Positions 42,733-51,764 of a DNA stretch of 64,000 nucleotides are shown here, piece by piece; position 1 is the first letter of the stretch, and each line of letters opens with the position of its first letter. Under the pieces are notes generated by a model. That model did no database searches. It saw only the letters and a list, made by a program, of their open reading frames with translations, and had not been told where the DNA came from. The DNA is from an uncultured Prevotellaceae bacterium (GTDB taxonomy: Bacteria; Bacteroidota; Bacteroidia; Bacteroidales; Muribaculaceae): the NCBI GenBank assembly GCA_937898675.1, contig CALEJB010000038.1:1-64000 (forward strand). Direction: 5' to 3'. The position numbers were made by a program, and so were the translations under genes.

Positions 42733-44475
42733 ATGATACACTTGAAAAAAACATCCGCAGCACTGTCCATGTTCGTGATTCTGGTGTCCCTGTTGTTGTA
42801 TGGATGCCGCCATGTCTATCAGGATTATGACGTCCGCCTTGTGGCTGCCGACAGCATTATGCACGATGACGCAGCCATGGCACTTGACATGCTGGACGGC
42901 ATCAAGGCGCAATCGCTCAAGGGTGACTGCAATGCGGCCTATTATGCCTTGCTGTTGAGCCAGGCACGCTACCGCAATTATGTGGTCGCCACGAGTGACA
43001 GCCTGATCGATGTGGCGCTCAATTACTACAAGCGCCACAATGATGAGCGGGAGAAACTCACGCGCGCCCACATCTACAAGGGTGCGGTGATGGAGGAACT
43101 TGGCGACAATCGGCAGGCAATGATTCATTACAAGGATGCGCTGTCGGCGGTTGCCAACGACGATCATTTCAACCAGGGGTATGCCCGGCTGAGGCTGGGA
43201 TATCTCTACCGTGTCAATGTCTTGGCCGACAGTGATGAGATTTCATTGTACAAAGAAGCGTTGCGCTACTTTAAACAAGTGCCCGACAGTTTCTATATCG
43301 CCGTTTGCATGAATGAAATCGGCACAAGTTACATTAAGGCCAACAAGGACAGCGTGCTTCCATACCTGGAGCAGGGGCTGGTTGTGGCAAGGTCAATCGG
43401 CGCCAAACGGTCGGAATGGGAGAACCTAAGGACCACGGCCGAATTTAAAATGTACAGCACAAAACCGTCTGATGTCGAATCCGCCAAGCAAATCGCCATG
43501 TCACTCCTCAGCGATAACTATATGCCCGATGACGCGGAGTGGCTGAGTATGATAGCGGCTTACTCGCTTGCCCGGCAGGACAAGCCAGACTCGGCGAATC
43601 TTTACCTTAACAAGGTCTCAAGTGCGCAGACCTCGGTAGAGTCGCAAGTGTTCTACGACGTTTGCCGCGCCGAAGTGGCAAGGAGCCAGGGCAATCTGGA
43701 TGAGTGCATGCGCTTCTTTAAGCATGCCGATGAGCTGTCGGACTCGTTGGTTAGAGACACGAGCCAGCACCAGTTGCGTGAAATTGAGGCCAAATATGAC
43801 AATGAGGCGTTGAAATACGATAACTTGCGATACAAGATGGTCCTCATCGCGTCAATATTGGGCAGTATGCTGCTCATCAGTTGTTTGGCCCTTGCCTTCC
43901 TGGTTATCCGGCACCGATTGGGCCGCAACAGGCAACTCCTCAAAGAGAACGAGATGACCATCGAGCAGCTGCGCAACGAAGCCGAGCGGCTGTCACACCA
44001 ACTTGACGACAACAAGGCGATGAGCGATAGCCTGAAGGAAACCATCAAGTGCCAGATAGACACCTTTACCCAACTGGTCGCCATGCACCATAAGCAATTC
44101 ATCAAAGATCCCAAATCCTTCAGCGCGATGTTTAGACAGAGTTATGTAATCAGTCAGCCTGACACTTCGTTCTGGACAGGCATACGCACCTATGTGAACA
44201 GCACACACGACCGCATCATTGACCGTCTGGAGGAGATGCACCCGTCGGCGTTGATAGATAGCGACATCCATTATTTGTGCCTGTATTGCTGTGACCTGCC
44301 ATCGTCAGTGGTAATGCTCTGTATGGGGTATAATGGCATCCATTCGCTGTATAACAAAAAACGGCGCATTCTCAACAAACTGGGCCTCTCGTTTGACGAC
44401 AACATGACAAGGGATGTCCTGAATGAATACTTGGACTCGCTCGGTGAAGGCAACAAAAACCAGCAACAATCATAG
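42733..44475 (+). CDS. TPR membrane regulator with C-terminal LuxR-like helix-turn-helix
   Basis: 580 residues: a lipoprotein-like N-terminal signal (LLLYGC), TPR-like helices (about 30-340) in the periplasm, one membrane helix (MVLIASILGSMLLISCLALAFLVI, about 375-400), a cytoplasmic coiled coil, and a C-terminal region (LIDSDIHYLCLYCCDLPSSVVMLCMGYNGIHSLYNKKRRILNKLGL) resembling a LuxR-type HTH. Bacteroidales have many such one-protein sensors. It is divergent from the DUF3244/cysteine-rich peptide unit with operator-like repeats between them, so it probably controls that unit. The signal is unknown. Confidence 0.78.
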   Translation: MIHLKKTSAALSMFVILVSLLLYGCRHVYQDYDVRLVAADSIMHDDAAMALDMLDGIKAQSLKGDCNAAYYALLLSQARYRNYVVATSDSLIDVALNYYKRHNDEREKLTRAHIYKGAVMEELGDNRQAMIHYKDALSAVANDDHFNQGYARLRLGYLYRVNVLADSDEISLYKEALRYFKQVPDSFYIAVCMNEIGTSYIKANKDSVLPYLEQGLVVARSIGAKRSEWENLRTTAEFKMYSTKPSDVESAKQIAMSLLSDNYMPDDAEWLSMIAAYSLARQDKPDSANLYLNKVSSAQTSVESQVFYDVCRAEVARSQGNLDECMRFFKHADELSDSLVRDTSQHQLREIEAKYDNEALKYDNLRYKMVLIASILGSMLLISCLALAFLVIRHRLGRNRQLLKENEMTIEQLRNEAERLSHQLDDNKAMSDSLKETIKCQIDTFTQLVAMHHKQFIKDPKSFSAMFRQSYVISQPDTSFWTGIRTYVNSTHDRIIDRLEEMHPSALIDSDIHYLCLYCCDLPSSVVMLCMGYNGIHSLYNKKRRILNKLGLSFDDNMTRDVLNEYLDSLGEGNKNQQQS

Positions 44476-44625
44476 GTTGCAAGAGCGGGCTGAAGGATGC
44501 CGCCAAGATGGCGGGCGGCGATAAAGATTCATGGGCTGCTATATCATTGCCAATATTTAAGGCAAAAAAATCTCATATAATTTTATTAGACAATTCAAGA
44601 GGGTCGCGCCTCGCCTTGTCGGTCA

Positions 44626-46551
44626 TTATCTCACGCCGTTGATGCTTGATGCCTTGATGGTGAAAAAGTTGTCGGTGTTGTCGAGCAGGCGATATTCGCT
44701 GTGGTTGCCCCAGCTGGCGGGTTTGTCCTCGAGGCGGGTGTCCTCGCCGGTGTCGTTGTCGATGTATTGGGCAATGCGGGCCTGCCATGAGCGGATGCGG
44801 GCCTGTGCCGAGCGCTTGTCCATGAGGGCGTTGCCTTCCTTTACCAGTTGCTTGAGATGCGCCACATAGGTGGCCTTGAAGTCGTCGAACTTGAGCAGGC
44901 GGGCGATGAGCGGGTTGTCGCTGCGTCCCCACTTCAGGGGGTCCTGGCGGGCGGCGTCGCTCTGGTTGCCGCAGTCCATGCTGGTGCCCAGCGTGTTGTC
45001 GTAGTCGTAGGGAATGAAGTAGAACTTGTAGTCGTGCAGGTGGGTGCTGTTGAAGTAGATGTAGTAGTTGTTGGCGTTGTTCCAGTAGTCGTCCCACATG
45101 CCCACAGCTACATTCACGGCGTAGGTCTTGAGCAGCAGGTTTACATCGGTGACCTGCTGAATCCAAGTGTAGAACTCGCTGTCGCCGAGGCGCGTGAGCT
45201 TGTCCATGAAGTCGCGCAGCTGGACGCGCGCCGAGTCAAACTCATCGGTCTGCGTCTCGAGGGTGTAGGCGTGGCGGTTGTCGCTGTCGTCGTCATACCA
45301 GATGTCGCCATTGGGGTTGTTGAGCCCTGCGGCGGCGTTGCGGCACTTCCACAGGTAGCCGTTGCTGGCGCCAAACTGGCTCTTGCGGTCCTTGAGGTAG
45401 CGCTTGTCGATGGGCTCCAGCATCTCATACACGCCGTAGTAGGCCTCATCGGGGTCGCCCTGCACATGTATCCACAGGCGGCAGTACTCGTCGCGCACGG
45501 CGGTCCACACCCCGGCGCGGCGGAAGAGCTCGTAGCAAAACAGCTCGCGCACATACATCGCGTCGTCCTTGAACCACTTGAGGTGCAGTTTGCGCACGTC
45601 CTGGATGCTGTGGCTGTCGTCGTCCACATATTTGCGCATGTTCACCCCAAAGTGGGCATGGTGCCAGTCGGCGTTGCCGCGCTTGTGGGTCTCGCCGGAG
45701 TGGCCCTCGGGGCGGCGCCGCGAGGTGTTGCCCTTGAGGCGCAGCCCAACGCTGTCGATGACCGTGGTCTCGCCTGCCTTGACAAACGACAAGGTGCCCA
45801 TCACATACTGCGTGGTGTAGGCGTTGGCGTCGTACAGCGCCAGCAACCTGTTCCACTCGGCCAGCGGCACCTCGAGGTGGATTTCGGGCACAGCGGTGTT
45901 GTCCCACACATAGTCGTAGCCCATGCGCACGCGCTCAGGCAAATCGTCGCCCAGCAGATAGGCGACGAGCGACGAGATGTCCGATATGTTGGCCTCGTCG
46001 TCATAGTTCACGTCGGCGCGTTGCCGCGTGTCGTAGTTGGCAAAACCGCCCAGCACGATGTTGACCAGGCCCGATACATCGCCGATGTTGATTTCGCCGT
46101 CGCCGTTCACGTCGCCCACCTCCAGCGCGAAGGGGTCGGGCAGGGGAGGCTCCACGCGCTCGTCGATGCGGAAGGTGCGCATCGGCTCGTTGAAGGTGAA
46201 GGTGTACTCCTTGCCGTTGCCGATAAATTTGTAGGAGTGGTCGTTGTTTTGCTTGCTGGTGGCATAGTTGGTGCCCGTGGTCACCTCCTGGCTGCTGTTG
46301 CCCAGCGGGCCGTAGCGGTGGTTGGTGTTGAAGTCGTTCCAGTCGCTGGTGAGCGCGTCGGCAAATACAAACCACACAGTGCCGCTGATGCTGATGTTGA
46401 GGGTATAGACCCCGTTGCCCTGCGGCGCCATCTCCACGCCGGCGGCGGGGTTCCAGTCGCCAAAGGGCGTGTTGCCCACGATGTAGATGGCAGCCCGTGC
46501 GGGCAGTGCCGACAGCATGAGCACCAGGGCGGCAATGCAGATTTGTCTCAT
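44626..46551 (-). CDS. Secreted CotH-family protein with starch-locus-like N-terminal module and dockerin-like doublet
   Basis: 641 residues with a signal peptide. Domains in order: a beta module (about 22-131, starting IYIVGNTPFGDWNPAAG and with GTVWFVFAD) that is closely similar to the N-terminus of the starch-locus protein at 59678-60934; a dockerin-like doublet (GDVNGDGEINIGDVSGLVNIVL and DVNYDDEANISDISSLVAYLL, about 144-200); and a CotH domain (EIHLEVPLAEWNRLLALY, LRLKGNTSRR, LHLKWFKDDAMYVRELFCYELFRRAG, YYGVYEMLEPIDKRYLK, FIPYDYDNTLG). It is the second CotH protein in the island. It could phosphorylate secreted proteins, but this is inference. Confidence 0.85.
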   Translation of the reverse strand: MRQICIAALVLMLSALPARAAIYIVGNTPFGDWNPAAGVEMAPQGNGVYTLNISISGTVWFVFADALTSDWNDFNTNHRYGPLGNSSQEVTTGTNYATSKQNNDHSYKFIGNGKEYTFTFNEPMRTFRIDERVEPPLPDPFALEVGDVNGDGEINIGDVSGLVNIVLGGFANYDTRQRADVNYDDEANISDISSLVAYLLGDDLPERVRMGYDYVWDNTAVPEIHLEVPLAEWNRLLALYDANAYTTQYVMGTLSFVKAGETTVIDSVGLRLKGNTSRRRPEGHSGETHKRGNADWHHAHFGVNMRKYVDDDSHSIQDVRKLHLKWFKDDAMYVRELFCYELFRRAGVWTAVRDEYCRLWIHVQGDPDEAYYGVYEMLEPIDKRYLKDRKSQFGASNGYLWKCRNAAAGLNNPNGDIWYDDDSDNRHAYTLETQTDEFDSARVQLRDFMDKLTRLGDSEFYTWIQQVTDVNLLLKTYAVNVAVGMWDDYWNNANNYYIYFNSTHLHDYKFYFIPYDYDNTLGTSMDCGNQSDAARQDPLKWGRSDNPLIARLLKFDDFKATYVAHLKQLVKEGNALMDKRSAQARIRSWQARIAQYIDNDTGEDTRLEDKPASWGNHSEYRLLDNTDNFFTIKASSINGVR

Positions 46552-46561
46552 GGTGAATGAA

Positions 46562-47080
46562 TCAGTCTTGGTCGTACCAGGTGGAGTACATCAGGTAGTT
46601 CTTGGCGATTTTTACATTGATTTCGCTGGCCTGTGCGGGGTCCACCATTTTCTTGAACTTGGCGGGGCTGCCGGCCCACAGCTCGTGCGGCCCGATGACG
46701 GTGCCGCCTTTCACGACGCTGCCAGCGGCCACGATGGCTCCCTCGCCAATCACGGCATGGTCAAGGATGACGCTGCCCATGCCGATGAGTGCCATGTCGC
46801 CGATTTTTGCGCCATGCACCACCACATTGTGGCCAATGGAGACATCGTTGCCAATTTCGGTCACCGATTTCTCGTAGAGCGTGTGTATCACGCTGTTGTC
46901 CTGGATGTTGACGCGGTTGCCGATGGTGATGGTGTTGACATCGCCGCGCAGCACGGCGCCAAACCAGATGCTGCAGTCGTTGCCCATGGTCACGTCACCA
47001 ATGACGGCGGCATTGTCGGCCAGGAAGCAGTTTTCTCCAATCTTGGGCTCAAAGCCCCTAACTTTCTTGATGATAGCCAT
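46562..47080 (-). CDS. Gamma-carbonic anhydrase family protein
   Basis: 172 residues forming a left-handed beta helix of hexapeptide repeats (IGDVTMGNDCSIWFGAVLRGDVN, VNIQDNSVIHT, VSIGHNVVVHG, ALIGMGSVILDHAVIGEGAIVAAGSVV) and a C-terminal helix. Three His (in SVIHT, SIGHN and VVVHGA) match the trimer's zinc site. Family members interconvert CO2 and bicarbonate or act as acyl-binding relatives; activity is not provable here. It ends 10 bases before the CotH gene begins and 15 bases after the peptidase gene ends, so it is cotranscribed with the peptidase. Confidence 0.92.
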   Translation of the reverse strand: MAIIKKVRGFEPKIGENCFLADNAAVIGDVTMGNDCSIWFGAVLRGDVNTITIGNRVNIQDNSVIHTLYEKSVTEIGNDVSIGHNVVVHGAKIGDMALIGMGSVILDHAVIGEGAIVAAGSVVKGGTVIGPHELWAGSPAKFKKMVDPAQASEINVKIAKNYLMYSTWYDQD

Positions 47081-47095
47081 ATTGCGGAATGTTGT

Positions 47096-48877
47096 TTACA
47101 ATGCTTGTGTCTTGTCGTTGAGCCATGCTGCCTCGTCGGCGTTGAGCAGCGGGGTGAGGCGCTCGCGCACCATCGCATGGTAGTCGTTGATTTGCTTGAC
47201 CTCCACGGGCGAGAGCATCGAGCGGTCCACCAGGCGCAGGTCGTAGGGGAACAGCGTCAGCGGCTCAAAGGCGAGGAAATTGCCGAAGTCGTCGGTCTTG
47301 TCGGCCTCGATGGTGAGCAGCAGGTTCTCGGTGCGGATGCCATATTGGCCGGTCTTGTACAGGCCGGGCTCGTTGCTGGTGACCATGCCGGGCATGAGTC
47401 GCGTGTTGTTGAGGTCGGTGCGGATGCTCTGCGGTCCCTCGTGGCAGCCCAGGAAGTGGCCCACGCCGTGCCCCGTGCCGTGGCCATAGGTCATCGACTC
47501 CTGCCACAGCGGCATGCGTGCCAGGGCGTCGAGCTGCACGCCGGTGGTGCCCACGGGGAACTTGGCGCGCTGCAGGGCAAGGTGACCCTGCAGCACGAGG
47601 GTGAAGTCGTGCTTTTCCTGCGGGGTGGGGTTGCCCAGTGTGACGGTGCGGGTGATGTCGGTGGTGCCGTCGAGGTACTGCGCGCCGCTGTCCACCAGCA
47701 GGATGCCGTCGTCGTGCAGTGTCGAGGCTGTCTCGTCGGTGGCCTCGTAGTGAACGATGGCGCCGTGCTCCTTGTAGCCGCATATCATCGCAAAGCTGTC
47801 CTCGCGGTACAGGTCAAAGCGGGCGCGCTCTTCCATGCCCTTGTTCCACACGTCCACCTCGTTGATGGTGCCTGCGGGCGCCATCTTTTCAATCCACATG
47901 AACAGGCGCACCAGCGCGGCACCGTCACACTCCATGGCGTGGCGGATGCCCTGGATTTGCGTCTCGTTCTTGATGCACTTGAGGTCGGTGACGGGGGAGC
48001 GGAAGTACACCTTTTGGCACATCAGCGCGTTGGCCAGGGTGTCGCTCACGCGGCTGGGATCGATGAGCACCACCTCATGTTCGCTCACGCGCTCCAGGAA
48101 GTGGACGATGTCGTCATATTTGCGCACGCGCACGCCGCAGTCGTTCAAGTGCTTGCGCACCTCGTCGGTTATCTTGGCGTCATCAACGAAGAGTTCCTTT
48201 TGGTTGCGCGAAATGTAGGCATAGGCGATGACCACCGGGGTGAACGCCACGTCGTTGCCGCGCAGGTTGAGCAGCCACGCGATGTCGTCGAGCGCGGTGA
48301 CGAGCATGGCGGTGGCGTCGTTTTGCTCCAGCACATCGAGCAGGCGCTCAATCTTGTTGTTGGCCGACTCGCCGGCATATTCCACATCGTGGACATAGGC
48401 GGGCTCGCTGGGGCGCGCGGGGCGGTCCTCCCAGATGGTGTCGGCGGGGCAGAACTCGGTGGCGAGCATGAAGCCGTTTTCGCCGCAGAAGCGCTCCAGC
48501 TGGTTGGCGGCCTGGGCGTTATAGAGGCGGCCGTCGATGGCGATGACCGAGTCTTCCTCGAGGTTTTCCTGCAGCCACTGGTGGATGTCGGGGTCGTCGC
48601 CCATGTTCTCCTTCATCATCACAAAACCACTGTCCTCCAGCTCGATGCCGGCTTGCAGGAAGTAGCGTGAGTCGGTCCACAGGGCGGCCTTGTCGAGGGT
48701 GACGACGGCGGTGCCGTTGCTGCCGGTGAAGCCGCTCACCCAGTCGCGGAATTTCCAGTGGTCACAGATGTATTCGCTCTGGTGCGGGTCGGTGCCGGGG
48801 ATGATGACGGCATCTACATTGACGCGGCGCATGGCTTCGCGCAGCGCTTCGAGGTGTGAATAGGTTGCTTTGCTCAT
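47096..48877 (-). CDS. M24 family Xaa-Pro aminopeptidase
   Basis: 593 residues with the three-domain layout of eukaryote-like aminopeptidase P: two creatinase-like N-terminal domains and a pita-bread catalytic domain. The metal site is complete: LLVDSGAQYLDGTTDITRTV (two Asp), GHGTGHGVGHFLGCHEGP (His) and the two Glu in TSNEPGLYKTGQYGIRTENL. It removes N-terminal residues from Xaa-Pro peptides. I start at the ATG at 48877; a minus-strand -7 box TAACTTTG (48913-48920) lies 36 bases upstream, inside the longer frame. Confidence 0.93.
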   Translation of the reverse strand: MSKATYSHLEALREAMRRVNVDAVIIPGTDPHQSEYICDHWKFRDWVSGFTGSNGTAVVTLDKAALWTDSRYFLQAGIELEDSGFVMMKENMGDDPDIHQWLQENLEEDSVIAIDGRLYNAQAANQLERFCGENGFMLATEFCPADTIWEDRPARPSEPAYVHDVEYAGESANNKIERLLDVLEQNDATAMLVTALDDIAWLLNLRGNDVAFTPVVIAYAYISRNQKELFVDDAKITDEVRKHLNDCGVRVRKYDDIVHFLERVSEHEVVLIDPSRVSDTLANALMCQKVYFRSPVTDLKCIKNETQIQGIRHAMECDGAALVRLFMWIEKMAPAGTINEVDVWNKGMEERARFDLYREDSFAMICGYKEHGAIVHYEATDETASTLHDDGILLVDSGAQYLDGTTDITRTVTLGNPTPQEKHDFTLVLQGHLALQRAKFPVGTTGVQLDALARMPLWQESMTYGHGTGHGVGHFLGCHEGPQSIRTDLNNTRLMPGMVTSNEPGLYKTGQYGIRTENLLLTIEADKTDDFGNFLAFEPLTLFPYDLRLVDRSMLSPVEVKQINDYHAMVRERLTPLLNADEAAWLNDKTQAL

Positions 48878-48912
48878 GTTGATTTGTCTTTTTTGATGTT
48901 TGTTGAATGATG

Positions 48913-48920
48913 CAAAGTTA
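48913..48920 (-). promoter_or_regulatory. -7 box of the aminopeptidase operon
   Basis: Minus-strand TAACTTTG, a match to TAnnTTTG; only a weak TTG-like -33 element is nearby. Confidence 0.5.
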
Positions 48921-48988
48921 CGCATTTTTTATTGTAACAATGCCATTGGGCGATGTTTTTTGTGTTGTGGCGGCGGTGCGCAAGAAAA

Positions 48989-49014
48989 CAAAAACGGACC
49001 ATGATGGCCCGTTT
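48989..49014 (-). terminator. Terminator of the alkaline phosphatase gene
   Basis: On the minus strand ACGGGCC pairs with GGTCCGT (one G-T pair) around ATCAT and is followed by five T. Confidence 0.8.
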
Positions 49015-49036
49015 TGTTCGATGAACCCGAGATTTT

Positions 49037-50506
49037 TTATCTAAACACCGACTCGCCGATGCAGCCGTTGGGGGCCTGGATGTGCAGCAGGGCGCACACC
49101 GTGGCGGCGATGTCGGTCATGTGGGTGAGGCGGGCGGTTTCGCCGGGGGTGACGTGCCAGCCCATGAAAATCAAGGGGATGTGTGAGTCGCCCTGGCTCC
49201 AGGTGCCGTGGTTGGAGCCCTTGCCGCCGATGCTGCCGGCGCACAGGCCCGTGGCGGGAATGACGCAGATTTCGCCGCTGCGGCCCGGGTAATAGCCCAG
49301 CTTGATGCGCTCCTTGAGGATGGTGGGGATGGGGTAGGAGTCAATCTTGGTGACATCCACCGCCCATTCGATGACGTTGGACTGTTGCAGCGACTTGCAG
49401 GCGGCCTTGGCCACCTCGTCGCGGTCGAGACGCGCCGAGTCGATGGCGTTGTTGTTGAGGTAGAACCAGTAGCCCGTGTCGTAGTTGATGAGGTTGTCCA
49501 CGCCGAATTGGCGGTACAGGTCCTCGTTGGCGGTGTTGTGGGCACCGCTCGAGCTCCAGGCGGCATTGGGCAGCCCGTGCTCGGCCAGGCGGCTGTTGCT
49601 GTGGGTGCCGCCGTGGTCGGCGGTGACAAACAGCAGGTAGCCGTCACGGCCGTAGCGCTGGTCCAAAACGTCGATGAAATGGGCGATTTCGCTGTCAAGC
49701 TGCTTGTAGATGGCATCCACCTCGGGCGAGTGCGAGCCATAGCCGTGGGCACACTGGTCGGTGTTCGAAACGCTCACCGTCAGCATGTCGGTGGTGCCGT
49801 TCATGCCCAGGTTCTCGTTGATGAGGGCGGCCTCGGCCATGGCAAAGGTCATCGATGTGCCGGTGGGCAGGTTGCCCAGGTCGGTGCTGAGTTCGGGGCG
49901 GTGGGTGGCATTGAAGTTCCTCACCCATTCAGGCAGTTCCACCATGTAGTAGGAACTGGTGATGAATCCCTTGCTGCCGCTGTCATACCAGTAGGCGCCG
50001 ATGGGGTGGTGTCCCGCTGGCAGGATGGCGGCGCGGTCCTTGATGGCGATGCCCACGCAGCGGCTCTTGAAGTCGGTGGCGAGATAGAGCTGGTCGCTGA
50101 TGGTGGTGGTGATGAGGTTGCGCGGCGACTTGCCGCTGGCCTGGGTGCTGTCGCCAATGGCCTGGACGCTCGGGTCCGTTACGCTGGCCACAGCCTTGCC
50201 GTTGAGCAGGAAACTGTTGCCGGCTATGCCGTGAAAGGCGGGCGTTGTGCCGGTGAACAGCGACGCGTGGCCCACGGCGGTGATGGTGGGCACATAGTCG
50301 ATGATGGTGTTGTTGCAGCGGTAGCCGTCACTGAGCAGGGTCTTGAAACCGCCCTCGCCCCACTGGTAGGTGTAGAGGTAGTCCCACCTCATCTGGTCCA
50401 CAACGATGCCCACTACCAGTTTGGGCATGGCGGGCTGTGCCACAGCCACTCCGCCCATTAGGGCCAAGAGTAAAAACAATTTCGTTTTTAGATTACTGAT
50501 TTTCAT
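49037..50506 (-). CDS. Alkaline phosphatase, PafA-like
   Basis: 489 residues with a signal peptide (MKISNLKTKLFLLLALMGGVAVA). The alkaline-phosphatase superfamily metal site is visible: VGIVVDQMRWDYL with the first Asp, TITAVGHASLFTGT with the Thr nucleophile, FVTADHGGTHSN and the late His (QGDSHIPLIF). The Thr nucleophile is typical of the PafA group that hydrolyses phosphate monoesters in the periplasm of Bacteroidetes. I start at 50506 (MKIS). It is downstream of the LacI regulator with a 32-base gap and may be cotranscribed with it. Confidence 0.9.
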   Translation of the reverse strand: MKISNLKTKLFLLLALMGGVAVAQPAMPKLVVGIVVDQMRWDYLYTYQWGEGGFKTLLSDGYRCNNTIIDYVPTITAVGHASLFTGTTPAFHGIAGNSFLLNGKAVASVTDPSVQAIGDSTQASGKSPRNLITTTISDQLYLATDFKSRCVGIAIKDRAAILPAGHHPIGAYWYDSGSKGFITSSYYMVELPEWVRNFNATHRPELSTDLGNLPTGTSMTFAMAEAALINENLGMNGTTDMLTVSVSNTDQCAHGYGSHSPEVDAIYKQLDSEIAHFIDVLDQRYGRDGYLLFVTADHGGTHSNSRLAEHGLPNAAWSSSGAHNTANEDLYRQFGVDNLINYDTGYWFYLNNNAIDSARLDRDEVAKAACKSLQQSNVIEWAVDVTKIDSYPIPTILKERIKLGYYPGRSGEICVIPATGLCAGSIGGKGSNHGTWSQGDSHIPLIFMGWHVTPGETARLTHMTDIAATVCALLHIQAPNGCIGESVFR

Positions 50507-50538
50507 GTTTTTATGTGATATTATGATGATGTTTTCGT

Positions 50539-51570
50539 TTACAGTTGCTTGGTGGTGCCTCGCACCACCAGGCGGGTTTTGACGATGCGCTTCACGGCGT
50601 GGTCGGCGGGGAGCGTGCCCTCGACCAGGCCGATGAGGATGTCGGCGCTTTCCTTGCCCACCTGGGTGCCGCGCTGCTCGACGGTCGTCAGCATGGGGTC
50701 GCACACCGTGGCGCGAAAGCCGTTGGTGAATCCGCAGATGCTCACCTGCTCGGGCACCTTGAAGCCCATGCGCTTGACGGTGTACAGGATGCCGATGGCG
50801 GTCTCGTCGTTGACGGCGAAAAAGGCGTCGGGCCTGTCCTCGATGAGCATCATGGCATGGGTGATGCGCTCGGCGTCGGCGCGGTTGTCACAGATGCGCA
50901 CCAGGCGCTCGTCCAGTTCCAGCCCGTGCTTGTACAGCGCGTCACGGTAACCGTTGAAGCGGTTTTTGCCGATTTCCATGTTCATCGACGTGCCGTAGTA
51001 GGCCACCCGCTGGCACCCCGTGCCGATGAGGTAAGACACGGCATTCATGGTGCCCATGTAGTCGTCCACCACGACGCGGCTGGCATCGATGGCGGGGCAG
51101 ATGCGGTCATAGAAGACCAGCGGCACGCCCGCGGCGGCCAGGTGCTCGAAGTGTTCGTAGCGCTCTGTGTCCTTGGCCTGTGAGACGATGATGCCGCACG
51201 CCTTGTTGCGCAACATTGCCTCGCAGATGTCCACCTCGCGCTCATAACTCTCGTTGCTCTTGGCGACCATGACCTGATAGCCGCGCGCCGAGGCCTCGGA
51301 CTCGATGCCGTCGAGAATTGACGAAAAATAGTAATGCACCAGCTCGGGGACAATCACGCCGATGGCCCGCGAGGGGTTGCGGCGGCTGTGGCGCAGCTGC
51401 TCGGCGATGACGTTGGGGAAGTAGTTGTGCTCGCGCGCAAACTGCTGGATGGCCATGCGGCGCTCGCGCGAAATGCTGGGGCTGTCGCTCAGGGCGCGCG
51501 ACACCGTTGCTACCGACACGCCCAGCTCGCGGGCAATGTCTTTCATCGTCATGTGTTGTCGCTCATTCAT
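50539..51570 (-). CDS. LacI-family transcriptional regulator of the starch locus
   Basis: 343 residues. The N-terminal HTH is classic LacI (MKDIARELGVSVATVSRALSDSPSISRERRMAIQQFAREHNYFPN), followed by a periplasmic-binding-protein-like effector domain (IGVIVPELVHYYFSSILDGIE ... FFAVNDETAIGILYTVKRMGFKVPEQVSICGFTN). I start at 51570. It is divergent from susC, and a LacI-type operator core (TGCAAACGATTGCA) lies between them and again upstream of the amylase gene. Position of both sites, 53-54 bp before the -7 box, suggests activation. The effector is probably a maltooligosaccharide, by analogy. Confidence 0.9.
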   Translation of the reverse strand: MNERQHMTMKDIARELGVSVATVSRALSDSPSISRERRMAIQQFAREHNYFPNVIAEQLRHSRRNPSRAIGVIVPELVHYYFSSILDGIESEASARGYQVMVAKSNESYEREVDICEAMLRNKACGIIVSQAKDTERYEHFEHLAAAGVPLVFYDRICPAIDASRVVVDDYMGTMNAVSYLIGTGCQRVAYYGTSMNMEIGKNRFNGYRDALYKHGLELDERLVRICDNRADAERITHAMMLIEDRPDAFFAVNDETAIGILYTVKRMGFKVPEQVSICGFTNGFRATVCDPMLTTVEQRGTQVGKESADILIGLVEGTLPADHAVKRIVKTRLVVRGTTKQL

Positions 51571-51666
51571 AGTGAGTTCATGTTTAGGGAGAGATAATAA
51601 ACCGTGGCGCTGCCCGTGGCGGGCTGTAACCCTTCGGACTGCGAAGTTAGGGCGAAAAAATGAATT

Positions 51667-51682
51667 GTGCAAACGATTGCAC
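51667..51682. promoter_or_regulatory. LacI-type operator upstream of susC
   Basis: GTGCAA-ACGA-TTGCAC, an inverted repeat with the central CG pair typical of LacI-family sites. The 14-base core TGCAAACGATTGCA is repeated, inverted, at 62159-62172 upstream of the amylase. A second shared motif, AATCT(T/C)AA, follows 17-18 bases later in both. Confidence 0.8.
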
Positions 51683-51735
51683 GCAATTTTAAGAAAAAAT
51701 CTTAAATATATAAGGTGTATTTAACTTTTATAAAG

Positions 51736-51743
51736 TAATTTTG
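51736..51743 (+). promoter_or_regulatory. -7 box of the susC operon
   Basis: TAATTTTG, 54 bp after the operator core. There is no -33 TTTG at the normal distance, as expected for an activator-dependent promoter. Confidence 0.6.
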
Positions 51744-51764
51744 CTCGCTCCACAATGTGGCCAA

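Noticed and set aside
46487..48670. A 727-codon plus-strand frame opposite gamma-carbonic anhydrase and the M24 peptidase
   Set aside because: Both minus-strand genes have complete catalytic motifs; the plus frame shows none and crosses the gene boundary.
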